Shown: piece after piece, positions 1-6,994 of the stretch
Layout: each line of letters starts with the position of its first letter
How positions within the stretch are numbered: the stretch's first letter is position 1
NCBI GenBank assembly: GCA_964649825.1
Contig: CAZYQW010000047.1
Coordinates: 1 to 10,552, forward strand
Length of the DNA stretch: 10,552 bases
From: CAZYQW01 sp964649825
GTDB lineage: Bacteria; Planctomycetota; B15-G4; JADJEK01
Reading direction: 5' to 3'
Program-made: the position numbers and the translations under genes
The notes under the pieces: model-generated
Seen by the model: only the letters and a program-made list of their open reading frames with translations
The model's database searches: none
What the model was told of the DNA's origin: nothing

Positions 1-696
1 CTGCTCGAGATCGGCTGCGGAGCGGGAGACCTCCTCGTTCATCTCGTCGCGACCGGTTTCGACGCGAGCTGCGTCGAAACCTCGGCTGAAGCGCGAAACG
101 AGGCGGCGCGCCGCTTCGAGCGAGAGGGGCTGTCCATCTCCCCGGCCGCGACTCTCGAAGGGGTCGATGGCCATTTCGACCTGATCGTCGCCTGCGAGGT
201 CCTCGAGCACATCGCCGACGACGACGTCGTCCTTCGCGAGTGGACGGCGCGTCTGGCCCCCGGGGGCCGGCTGCTTCTGACCGTCCCGGCCCACGGCGAG
301 CGGTTCGGGGCATCCGACATCTGGGCCGGCCACTTCCGCCGCTATAGCCGCGGGGACCTCGAGCGATTGGCGACGGGCGCCGGCCTGCGAATCGAGCGGC
401 TCCTCTGCTACGCCTTCCCGCTGGGCAATCTGATCGAACCGGTGCGGAACCTGGTGAACCGCCGCCGCGTCGCCCGCGACGGAGGCAAGACGGCGGAGCA
501 ACGCACTGCCCGCAGCGGCACCGAGCGAACCATCGAAGCGCGCCTCCGCTGGCTGTCCCGACCGCAGCTCCTCGCGCCGTTCTTCTGGCTTCAGATCCCC
601 TTCTTCGGCACCGACCTCGGCAATGCCTTCCTGGTGCTCGCGCGGCGCCCCGCCGCCGACGAGGCGGAGGCGTCTCCGGCGCGCGGTGCGCGATGA
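1..696 (+). CDS. SAM-dependent class I methyltransferase (5' end missing)
   Basis: The reading frame is open from base 1 and ends at the TGA at 694-696, leaving 231 residues; the start lies outside the window. The protein begins directly in SAM-binding motif I (LLEIGCGAGDLL, residues 1-12). FDLIVACEVLEHI follows near residues 59-71 (motif II region), then LAPGGRLLLTVPAHGE near 85-100, which is the usual order in Methyltransf_11/23-type enzymes. After that come HFRRYSRGDLERL and a C-terminal hydrophobic stretch (FFWLQIPFFGTDLGNAFLVL), commonly seen in methyltransferases of polysaccharide clusters. Only a short N-terminal part should be missing. The stop overlaps the ATG of the next methyltransferase (ATGA, 693-696), so the two are probably co-translated. 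The family is clear; the substrate, presumably a sugar or lipid-linked glycan given the neighbours, is inferred. Confidence 0.9.
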   Translation: MLEIGCGAGDLLVHLVATGFDASCVETSAEARNEAARRFEREGLSISPAATLEGVDGHFDLIVACEVLEHIADDDVVLREWTARLAPGGRLLLTVPAHGERFGASDIWAGHFRRYSRGDLERLATGAGLRIERLLCYAFPLGNLIEPVRNLVNRRRVARDGGKTAEQRTARSGTERTIEARLRWLSRPQLLAPFFWLQIPFFGTDLGNAFLVLARRPAADEAEASPARGAR

Positions 697-1574
697 GCGC
701 CTCGCCGATTGGATTCACTGGCGAGAGGGTGGTACCCGACGACTGCCGCACGCGGGATGAGTACCTGATGTATCTCCGTCACGTCGCCGCGTACGAGGCC
801 GCCGCACAGCGGCTCGCCGGGTCGGGGAGGGTCCTGGACGTCGGCTCCGGAGAGGGCTATGGCGGCGAGCTCCTCTCGGCACACGGCCTGGACGTGATCG
901 GACTCGAGGTCGATCCCGGACCGGTGGCGCGAGCCCGTCGCCGGTACGGCAGCCGCCGCTGCCGCTTCGTGCTCGGGGAAGGTCGTGCCCTGCCCTTCGC
1001 CTCAGGCAGCTTCCGGGGTGTCCTCTCCCTGCAGGTCATCGAGCATGTCGAGCACGATGGTCTCTTCGTGCACGAGCTCAGCCGCGTTCTCGCGGCGGGT
1101 GGTGTCACGGTCGTCAGCACGCCCAACGCCTCGCTCCGCCTCAGCCCGGGGCAGCGCCCGTGGAACCGCCATCACGTCCGCGAGTATCGCGCCGAGGAAC
1201 TCGCCAGCCTGTTGCGGAACGCGTTTCCGTCCGTCGAGATCTGGGGGCTCGCCGCGTCGCCGGACGTGCAACGCCTCGAGGCGAATCGGCTGCGCCGTCT
1301 CCGCCGCATCGATCGTCTCGATCCGCTCCGTCTCCGCTCCCGCCTTCCTGGAGGTCTCGAGCGGTCGCTCCGGGCAGTGCTGCGCCGGACGGCGGCGGGT
1401 GGCCATCGCCCTTCAGCGGCCAGCCGCGACTGGGAGGGTCGGTTCGCCGCCAGCGACTATTCCATGACTCCCGAACCAGCGGCGGCACTCGACCTCATCG
1501 CGATCTGCCGCAAGTCGCCCTCCCCGGACGGTCAGCGTCAAGGCCCCCGCGCCGGCGAACGCGTGGAGAAATAG
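693..1574 (+). CDS. SAM-dependent class I methyltransferase, glycan cluster type
   Basis: This 293-residue protein starts at the ATG that overlaps the previous stop. The N-terminal GFTGERVVP (residues 7-15) is a signature I know from methyltransferases in glycan clusters. SAM motif I is RVLDVGSGEGYGGELL (46-61), with the acidic residue of the second strand at GLEVD (70-74). VLSLQVIEHVEHD (110-122) and AGGVTVVSTPN (135-145) complete the fold. A basic region at 196-235 is unusually arginine-rich. The recognisable domain ends at about DLIAICRK (267-274). The last 19 residues are a hydrophilic tail, and its final part overlaps the convergent gene on the other strand by 37 bases (1538-1574). The likely role is O- or C-methylation of a sugar in the surface glycan; the acceptor cannot be read from the sequence. 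No Shine-Dalgarno lies at normal spacing, and a GGAGG at 665-669 is too far upstream, so translation is probably coupled. Confidence 0.92.
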   Translation: MSASPIGFTGERVVPDDCRTRDEYLMYLRHVAAYEAAAQRLAGSGRVLDVGSGEGYGGELLSAHGLDVIGLEVDPGPVARARRRYGSRRCRFVLGEGRALPFASGSFRGVLSLQVIEHVEHDGLFVHELSRVLAAGGVTVVSTPNASLRLSPGQRPWNRHHVREYRAEELASLLRNAFPSVEIWGLAASPDVQRLEANRLRRLRRIDRLDPLRLRSRLPGGLERSLRAVLRRTAAGGHRPSAASRDWEGRFAASDYSMTPEPAAALDLIAICRKSPSPDGQRQGPRAGERVEK

Positions 1575-3562
1575 ACCGGGTCGGCACATTCGTTCAGGCA
1601 CGGGTCGCAGATCTCGATCGGGTAGCGGCCCGGAGCGGCGAGCTCGTCGCGGGCAATCGTGAACGTCAGGACCGTCCGTTCGCCGCCGACCACGATCCGT
1701 CTCGGTCGTCCGTCGAAGAGCACCGTGAACCGCGGGTCGGCCCGGTCGAGCACGACCCACACGTCCACGCTCTCACCCGCGAAGGTCACCACTTGCGGAC
1801 CAAACGCGTCAATGCGTGGCGCGGCGGTCCCGACCTCGACTCCACAGAAGCGCCGGATGACCTCGTCCGGGTTGGCGAGGGTCGTCAACAAGGACGCGTC
1901 GTCGGGCCTGTCGTCGTCGGTGTACACGCTCACTTGTCTCAGCTCCCCACCGAGGAGGTCGATGCCGGAGAGGAAGGTGGGCAGTGCCGAGCCGAGGACC
2001 GGCCGGCTACGGTGCAGGAAGAGGACGTCGCGACCTTGGCCGCGTTGCGCGACCAGGAGCGAGCCGAGGATCTCGGCTGCTCGGTGATCGTCCGCGCGCA
2101 GAAATCGAAAGGTGTACTCGGACAACGGAGCCTCGCCCTCGGAGAGGAAGTAGAGCTGGCTCCAGAAGCCCCAATCGACGGCGACCACGACGTGCTCCTC
2201 GGGATCGAGGTCGTCGACGTCGGCGGCGATCTCGTAGATCATCGGCGAGAACAGCCCGTCACCCTGGGTCCGAACCGCCGTCGAGACGTCGTCCCAGGTG
2301 ACGGCGAAGCTCGCCACCACGAGGGCCGCTCCGAGGGCCACGGCGACGATCTGACGCCAACGGGGCCCGGACGCGCGGGAGCCCCAGATCGCCAGAGCGC
2401 CGCTCATCAGCGAGATCTCGAGAAGCGGCGAGAGGTAGGCCCAGTGCCCTGCCCTGCCGCTCTTCGGAGTCAGGAAGATGAAGGTCCAGGTGAAGAGCAA
2501 CGCGACAGCCGGGAGAAGCAACGCCCGGGAGCGGAGCTCGCGCCCGGTGAGCACCCTCCAAGCGAACACCAGCAGGGCGACGCCCGCCACCGACGCCGTC
2601 GCGAAGAAGACGACCGCGTCGAGACCGGGCCCCCCCAGGACGACGTGGAGGCCGCGCAGCTTGCTCGCCAACTCGACCGACAGGTCGGGGAGTTGGCGAA
2701 AATCGATCGGATCGCGGTTGTACTCCTTGCGTCGGAACATCGCGGTGACGAAGGGGCGGAAGGTCCCGCCACCCGTCGCCAGGTTGTAGACGACGTAGTT
2801 CGCTCCGCCGAGCAGGCATCCCGCCGCGGCCGCCAAGAGCACGCGCGGCCGTCGGAGCTGCGCGAAGAGCACACGGGGGTAGAGGATCAGGCCCGCGGCG
2901 CACAATCCGCCGACCGTCCACATGGTCGGGCCGCGCAGGTTGACGGCCAGGCCGAAGCAGAGCCCGCCGAGGAACCACAGCGACGCTCTCCCCGTCTCGA
3001 AGGCGCGGCGCCAGCAGAACGCCGCGGCCGTCAGTACGATGACGTGAACGACCGATGCGAAGCCGAAGCGGATCTCTGGATAGAGATGAGGGGACGCGGC
3101 GAGGAGCGCTGCGCTCCCCAAGGCGAAGACAAAGCCATAGCGAACGAGAAACAGGAAGAGGAGCAGACAGGCGATCCACAGGTAGACACCGTAGAGGATG
3201 CGCAGACCGGACGCCGGATCGTCCCAGAGCAGGGCGGGAAGCAGGTGAACGGAGGTGATCGACGAGATGTAGCTCTTGACCATCACCGGAAGTCGTTGCG
3301 AACCCACCTCGACGGAGTAGATCGACTGATCGACTTGTTCGGCGTCCGGATTGACGAGCGAAACGAGGGGGTTGAGGCGCAGCACTTCGTCGTAGTTCAT
3401 GCCGTGGGCACGGGCCTCGCGGAAGTTGACGAGGATGACGAGCGCGAGCAGGATCGCCGCGACGGCCACCCCGGGCGCGCGGCGCTCCCACCACCGCGAC
3501 GCGCCGGTCCCGTCGCCTTGCACCCTCCCGTTCACGGCTGTAGAGTGTTCGAACCTGCTCAT
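1538..3562 (-). CDS. Multi-pass membrane protein, probable GT-C (ArnT/PMT-like) glycosyltransferase
   Basis: This protein has 674 residues. About ten hydrophobic segments are visible, near residues 31-47, 121-140, 144-157, 168-183, 195-208, 214-231, 240-256, 315-336, 346-364, 378-393 and 403-421; two of these may be re-entrant or merged. A soluble domain of about 250 residues follows (425-674). The loop after the first membrane segment contains NYDEV (56-60). An acidic Asp/Glu pair there is the usual catalytic feature of GT-C enzymes such as ArnT and protein O-mannosyltransferases, which transfer sugars from polyprenyl phosphate outside the membrane. The C-terminal domain carries cysteines at 573, 652, 655 and 659 (ICDPCLNEC), compatible with disulfides or a metal site in the periplasm. 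The start is uncertain: ATG 3562 has no good Shine-Dalgarno, and GTG codons 10 (3535) or 14 (3523) would relieve the overlap with the divergent gene. The GT-C assignment rests on topology and the acidic motif, not on a diagnostic family match. It could also be an uncharacterised polytopic protein of the same fold. Confidence 0.8.
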   Translation of the reverse strand: MSRFEHSTAVNGRVQGDGTGASRWWERRAPGVAVAAILLALVILVNFREARAHGMNYDEVLRLNPLVSLVNPDAEQVDQSIYSVEVGSQRLPVMVKSYISSITSVHLLPALLWDDPASGLRILYGVYLWIACLLLFLFLVRYGFVFALGSAALLAASPHLYPEIRFGFASVVHVIVLTAAAFCWRRAFETGRASLWFLGGLCFGLAVNLRGPTMWTVGGLCAAGLILYPRVLFAQLRRPRVLLAAAAGCLLGGANYVVYNLATGGGTFRPFVTAMFRRKEYNRDPIDFRQLPDLSVELASKLRGLHVVLGGPGLDAVVFFATASVAGVALLVFAWRVLTGRELRSRALLLPAVALLFTWTFIFLTPKSGRAGHWAYLSPLLEISLMSGALAIWGSRASGPRWRQIVAVALGAALVVASFAVTWDDVSTAVRTQGDGLFSPMIYEIAADVDDLDPEEHVVVAVDWGFWSQLYFLSEGEAPLSEYTFRFLRADDHRAAEILGSLLVAQRGQGRDVLFLHRSRPVLGSALPTFLSGIDLLGGELRQVSVYTDDDRPDDASLLTTLANPDEVIRRFCGVEVGTAAPRIDAFGPQVVTFAGESVDVWVVLDRADPRFTVLFDGRPRRIVVGGERTVLTFTIARDELAAPGRYPIEICDPCLNECADPVYFSTRSPARGP
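3518..3546 (+). promoter_or_regulatory. Weak sigma70-like promoter candidate for the GT2 gene
   Basis: TTGCAC (3518-3523) and TAGAGT (3541-3546) are separated by exactly 17 bases and sit just before the ATG at 3561. They match the consensus boxes at 3 of 6 and 4 of 6 positions. Transcription would begin around 3553, leaving a leader of under 10 bases. The element lies inside the first codons of the divergent membrane-protein gene. In GC-rich DNA such matches arise by chance, so this is only a candidate. Confidence 0.22.
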
Positions 3563-4562
3563 GCGAGTCGTCGTCCAGATCCCCTGCTACAACGAAGAGG
3601 AGACTCTACCGCAGACGCTCGCGGACATCCCGCGCCGCATCGAAGGCGTCGATTCGGTCGAGATCCTCGTCGTCGACGACGGCAGCACTGACCGCACGGT
3701 CGAGGTGGCCCGCCGTCTCGGTGTCCGCCATGTGGTCAGTCATCGCCGGAATCGAGGCCTGGCGGCCGCCTTCCGGTCCGGGCTCGAGCACTCCCTGCGG
3801 CTCGGCGCCGACGTCATCGTCAACACAGACGCCGACAACCAGTACGCCGGCGACGACATCCCCCGGTTGATCGCTCCGATCCTGGCGGGCGAAGCAGACA
3901 TCGTGGTCGGAAATCGCCAGACGGCGACGATCCCCCACTTCTCCTGGACGAAGAAGCTCCTCCAGCGCCTGGGCAGCTCGATGATCCGCCGGCTGTCGGG
4001 CGTCGACGTCGAGGACGCGGTCAGCGGCTTCCGGGCGATGTCGCGGTGGGCGGCAAGCCGCCTGAGCATACTCTCTTCCTTCAGCTACACCATCGAGATG
4101 CTCATCCAGGCGGGCAACCAGTCGATGAGCGTCGTCCACGTACCGATCCGCGTCAACCCGCAGCTCCGCGAGTCCCGCCTCTTCCGGAGCATCCCTCAGT
4201 TCCTCCTCCACTCGGCGGTCACCGCGCTGCGCACGTATGCGATGTACCGCCCCTTGCGCGTCTTCTGGCTGCTCGGCGGCGCCCTCTGTCTGATCGGTGG
4301 CATTCCCATCGCTCGCTTCCTCTACCTTTACCTTTCGGGCGATGGCGAGGGGCACATCCAGTCCCTCATCCTCGGAGGGGTCGCTCTCGTTCTCGGTTTC
4401 CTGACGTTGCTTGTCGGCTTGTTGAGCGACCTCATCGCGTTCAACCGCCGGCTGATCGAGATGGTGCTCATGCACGAGCGGCGTCGCGACGTCGAGATCG
4501 AGAACCCGCAGCCCGCGCTCAAGGGGCCCGGCGGCGACGAGCAACCGCGCCGGTTCGCCTGA
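3561..4562 (+). CDS. Polyprenyl-phosphate glycosyltransferase, GT2 (DPM1/GtrB-like) with two C-terminal membrane helices
   Basis: This 333-residue protein starts at ATG 3561. The frame stays open upstream to 3399, but the GT2 fold begins at residue 2 (RVVVQIPCYNEEETL), so the short start is preferred. The N-terminal GT-A domain shows VVDDGSTDRT (37-46), HRRNRGLAAAFRSGL (61-75), the nucleotide-sugar and metal site NTDADNQY (88-95), ADIVVGNRQ (112-120), DAVSGFRAM (152-160) and FSYTIEML (174-181). Two hydrophobic helices lie at about 234-256 and 267-290. The family transfers a sugar from a nucleotide donor to polyprenyl (undecaprenyl) phosphate at the cytoplasmic face. This supplies donors for GT-C enzymes, which makes the divergent membrane gene a natural partner (inference). 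The donor sugar (glucose, mannose, GlcNAc or other) cannot be read from the sequence. The next gene begins 16 bases after the stop, so the two are likely cotranscribed. Confidence 0.94.
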   Translation: MRVVVQIPCYNEEETLPQTLADIPRRIEGVDSVEILVVDDGSTDRTVEVARRLGVRHVVSHRRNRGLAAAFRSGLEHSLRLGADVIVNTDADNQYAGDDIPRLIAPILAGEADIVVGNRQTATIPHFSWTKKLLQRLGSSMIRRLSGVDVEDAVSGFRAMSRWAASRLSILSSFSYTIEMLIQAGNQSMSVVHVPIRVNPQLRESRLFRSIPQFLLHSAVTALRTYAMYRPLRVFWLLGGALCLIGGIPIARFLYLYLSGDGEGHIQSLILGGVALVLGFLTLLVGLLSDLIAFNRRLIEMVLMHERRRDVEIENPQPALKGPGGDEQPRRFA

Positions 4563-4578
4563 CCGTCGGCGCACGGCG

Positions 4579-5916
4579 ATGCCACCCGGCTCGACGACTC
4601 GGGTGACGCCGTCGCCGACCGGCCCCTTCGCCCTCCGCGAGAGCCGGGCCGCAGGGTTCCTCGAGTCAGCCGGGGAGGTGGAGCGGCTGGCCCGATCGGT
4701 CGCCGGACGGTTGATCCGGGGAGACCTCCCCCTCCGTCTCGCGGAGCTGAGGAGCGCGCGGGAGCCGAGATCCGCGGCGACACCGCTCGCCGCGGCCGAC
4801 GGGAGAGAACCCTGCCTGGTCTACCTGCCGGCGGTCGCCTGGAGCTATCGCTTCCAGCGGCCGCAACAGCTCGCCCTGGCGCTGGCTCGGAGCAGCGGCG
4901 GCACGGTCCTCTATGTCGAGGGCTTCTCCCGGTCCTGGATCCAGCCGCGGTGGCGCCAACGTTCCGGCGGTCCCGGGGTCGTCCGCCTGCGGATGCGGGT
5001 CCCGGGCCGACCGGACCCCTATCGACAGCCACTGTCGGACCGCGCGGCGAGATCGCTCGCCGACCTCCTCGAGAGGGGGCTCGCGTCCCGGGTCTCCGCG
5101 ATCGTCGCGCAGCTGCCCTTCTGGGCACCGCTCGCGTCGCGGCTCAAGGACCGGCTCGGCGTACCGCTCGTCTACGACAGCCTCGACCTCCATCGCGCCT
5201 TTCCCGGAATCCCCCAGGCGATCTCCACCGACGAGGACGACCTGCTGCGCTCGGCCGACCTGGTGACCGCGAGCTCGTCCCTGCTCGCCGAGGGAGCCCG
5301 TAGGCTGAACCGAAACGTCGCCCTCCTGCCGAACGCGGTCGCGCTCGAAGACTTCTCCCCACCGCTCGATCCGCCTCCCCAGCCTCGAACGACCGGCGCG
5401 CCGGTCCGTGCCGGCTACGTGGGTGCCCTCGGCCCCTGGTTCGACGACGAGGCGATCGCCGCCGCCGCGACCCGTCATCCAGAGTGGGAGCTCTGCCTCG
5501 CCGGCCGGGTCGAAGCGGCCGCCGTCGCCAGGCTCGCCCGCTTCCGCAATGTCCGGCTGATCGGCGAGATCCCGTACTCGGCCGTGCCGGAGTTCCTGCG
5601 GACGCTCGACGTCGCCCTGGTTCCATTTCGCGACACCGATCTGACGCGGAGCGTCGATCCCATCAAGCTCTACGAAGCCTTCGCCGTCGGTCTGCCTGTC
5701 GTGGCCCGCGACCTGCCCGAGGTCCGTCGTTGGGAAGAGCCTCTCCTCTTCACCTACCGGCATCCCGGCAAGCTCGCGGCGAGCATCGCGCGTTCGGTGG
5801 CCAGCGACACGAGCGAGGTCCGGCACAGGCGGCGTAGCCGCGTCGCCGACCACACCTGGGACCGCCGGGCGGCGGACCTCCTGGCGGCTCTCGCCTCGAC
5901 GATTCGCCACCGCTGA
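4579..5916 (+). CDS. GT-B fold glycosyltransferase (GT4/TuaH-like)
   Basis: This 445-residue cytoplasmic protein has no membrane segment. The GT-B fold starts at about residue 79 (CLVYLPAVAW) with SYRFQRPQQLALALA (89-103). QLPFWAPLASRL (178-189), LVYDSLDLHRAF (197-208) and ADLVTASSSLLAEGA (226-240) follow. LLPNAVALEDF (249-259) marks the inter-domain junction. The C-terminal Rossmann domain contains GYVGALGPWFDDE (279-291), PEWELCLAG (301-309), RLIGEIPYSAVPEFL (326-340) and DPIKLYEAFAVGLPVVA (360-376). Glu366 corresponds to the conserved donor-binding glutamate of retaining GT4 enzymes. Residues 1-77 lie before the fold, are Arg/Ala/Pro-rich with no known motif, and could mean the real start is further in; GTG 4603 is one option. 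There is no clear Shine-Dalgarno. The protein is a paralogue of the middle module of the fusion protein at 6995-10093. Donor and acceptor sugars are unknown. Confidence 0.93.
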   Translation: MPPGSTTRVTPSPTGPFALRESRAAGFLESAGEVERLARSVAGRLIRGDLPLRLAELRSAREPRSAATPLAAADGREPCLVYLPAVAWSYRFQRPQQLALALARSSGGTVLYVEGFSRSWIQPRWRQRSGGPGVVRLRMRVPGRPDPYRQPLSDRAARSLADLLERGLASRVSAIVAQLPFWAPLASRLKDRLGVPLVYDSLDLHRAFPGIPQAISTDEDDLLRSADLVTASSSLLAEGARRLNRNVALLPNAVALEDFSPPLDPPPQPRTTGAPVRAGYVGALGPWFDDEAIAAAATRHPEWELCLAGRVEAAAVARLARFRNVRLIGEIPYSAVPEFLRTLDVALVPFRDTDLTRSVDPIKLYEAFAVGLPVVARDLPEVRRWEEPLLFTYRHPGKLAASIARSVASDTSEVRHRRRSRVADHTWDRRAADLLAALASTIRHR

Positions 5917-5929
5917 ATCGATGCGATTC
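5915..5929. repeat. Short perfect inverted repeat over the GT-B stop codon and upstream of the next gene
   Basis: GAATCG (5915-5920) and CGATTC (5924-5929) form a perfect 6-base inverted repeat around a 3-base ATG loop. A further copy of CGATTC at 5900-5905 could pair with the same middle arm, so two alternative hairpins are possible. The repeat overlaps the TGA of the GT-B gene (5914-5916) and ends 9 bases before the TATACT box. No T-tract follows, so it does not look like an intrinsic terminator. It could be an operator half-site pair or chance. Confidence 0.35.
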
Positions 5930-5938
5930 GAGCGTCGC

Positions 5939-5944
5939 TATACT
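5939..5944 (+). promoter_or_regulatory. Candidate -10 box (TATACT) for the third methyltransferase
   Basis: TATACT matches the TATAAT consensus at 5 of 6 positions and stands out in this GC-rich setting, in the only intergenic gap on this part of the strand. No convincing -35 box is seen; the inverted repeat at 5915-5929 occupies that place. A start site near 5951 would give a 20-base leader to GTG 5971 and would exclude GTG 5947 as the start codon. Confidence 0.4.
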
Positions 5945-5959
5945 TCGTGAATGGACTCC

Positions 5960-5963
5960 GGAG
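5960..5963 (+). promoter_or_regulatory. Ribosome binding site deciding the start of the third methyltransferase
   Basis: GGAG lies 7 bases before GTG 5971, an ideal Shine-Dalgarno spacing. The alternative GTG at 5947 has no purine-rich motif in front of it and sits only two bases after the TATACT box. This is the best-placed Shine-Dalgarno I see in the window. Confidence 0.4.
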
Positions 5964-5970
5964 CTTGCGC

Positions 5971-6957
5971 GTGAGCCTCGTCGGCTGGCTGCAGGACTGG
6001 GCTCGAGGGCTCCCTCGCAGGCTCTCCGGCGCGGCGGGCGACGCCGCGGCCTACGAGGCTCTCGGCGACCTCCTGCCGCCGTTCCTCGCGGCGCCGGTAC
6101 CCCAGGACGCCTTCTTGGCCTGGGAGCGAAAGGGTTTCCACCTCACGGCGAACCACTTCTACTCCCCGATCCCCGATGTCTCGCGTCTGTCGAAGAACCT
6201 CTGGCAGCAGCGCCGGGAAGCCACCGGCATCGACTTCAACGACGCGGTGGCGCTCGAGCTCCTGACGCGCCACTTCCCCCGCTTCCTCGACGAGTACTCG
6301 AAATTCCCCCGCCACGCCGATCCGAGGCACACGCGGTTCTCCTTCGAGAACCCGACCTTCAGCGGGACCGACGCCCTGGTCTTCTACTGCATGGTGCGGC
6401 ACTTCCGCCCCACGCGCATCATCGAGGTGGGCTGCGGTCACTCGTCGCTCCTCGCCGGACAGGCGGCTTCGCTCAACGGCGGCACCGATCTCCTCTGCAT
6501 CGAGCCCGATCCCCCGCCCTGGCTCCGCCCCAGCTTCCCGGGTCTGACCCGGCTCATCTCCCGGCCGGTGCAGGAAGTGCCGCTCGAGCTCTTCGCCTCG
6601 CTGAGGACGAACGACATCCTGTTTATCGACGGCTCCCATGTCGTCAAGTCCGGCAGCGACGTCGTCTTCCTCTTCCTCGAAGTACTGCCGCGGCTGGCTC
6701 CCGGGGTCGTCGTCCACGTCCACGACATCTTCCTGCCCGACGACTACCCTCGCTCCTGGGTGGTCGACCTCCACTACTTCTGGAACGAGCAGTACCTGCT
6801 GCACGCCTACCTCCTCGGCAACACGGGTGTCGAGGTCCTCTTCGGCAATACCTACATGGAGCGGCGGTACCCTGCCGAGATGCGGAAGACCTTCCCCGAT
6901 TCGCCCTGGTGGGGTGGCGGGAGCTTCTGGTTCCGCATCGGGCGGCCGTCGACGTGA
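5971..6957 (+). CDS. SAM-dependent methyltransferase, Methyltransf_24-like
   Basis: This protein has 328 residues from GTG 5971, chosen because of the GGAG at 5960-5963 and TATACT at 5939-5944; GTG 5947 would add eight residues. Counted from 5971, SAM motif I is RIIEVGCGHSSLLAG (149-163) and CIEPDPP (176-182) ends the second strand. DILFIDGSHVVKSGSD (215-230) and VVHVHDIFLPDDYP (247-260) follow. The IDGSH and HDIF pair with nearby Asp/His is typical of the Methyltransf_24 group, also found in sugar and antibiotic O-methyltransferases, some of which bind a metal there. The protein ends in a Trp/Gly-rich GGGSFWFRIG, which I associate with this family. The first 130 residues are a helical region without a recognised domain. 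The likely role is methylation of a sugar in the surface glycan; the acceptor is unknown. It faces the fusion gene tail-to-tail with a 37-base gap and no visible terminator hairpin. Confidence 0.9.
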   Translation: MSLVGWLQDWARGLPRRLSGAAGDAAAYEALGDLLPPFLAAPVPQDAFLAWERKGFHLTANHFYSPIPDVSRLSKNLWQQRREATGIDFNDAVALELLTRHFPRFLDEYSKFPRHADPRHTRFSFENPTFSGTDALVFYCMVRHFRPTRIIEVGCGHSSLLAGQAASLNGGTDLLCIEPDPPPWLRPSFPGLTRLISRPVQEVPLELFASLRTNDILFIDGSHVVKSGSDVVFLFLEVLPRLAPGVVVHVHDIFLPDDYPRSWVVDLHYFWNEQYLLHAYLLGNTGVEVLFGNTYMERRYPAEMRKTFPDSPWWGGGSFWFRIGRPST

Positions 6958-6994
6958 GCGCAGGCACCGCGGGAAGGCGCTGCCGTCGCGCTGC

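Noticed and set aside
3399..3560. Upstream extension of the GT2 protein to an ATG at 3399
   Set aside because: The extra 54 residues are basic and unlike any GT2 N-terminus, and would lie fully antisense to the membrane protein; the GT2 fold begins right after ATG 3561.
1160..3691. An 843-codon open frame on the + strand opposite the membrane protein gene
   Set aside because: Its product is a low-complexity Arg/Asp/Glu/Gly-rich chain with no domain or membrane segment, whereas the opposite strand gives a coherent polytopic protein. Long antisense frames are common in GC-rich DNA because stop codons are rare.
3606..4574. A 322-codon open frame on the - strand opposite the GT2 gene
   Set aside because: It is an Asp/Glu/Arg-rich antisense shadow of an unmistakable GT2 enzyme.
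6958..6994. Possible bidirectional terminator between the convergent third methyltransferase and fusion gene
   Set aside because: The 37-base gap is GC-rich, but I find no convincing stem-loop and no T- or A-tract on either side.
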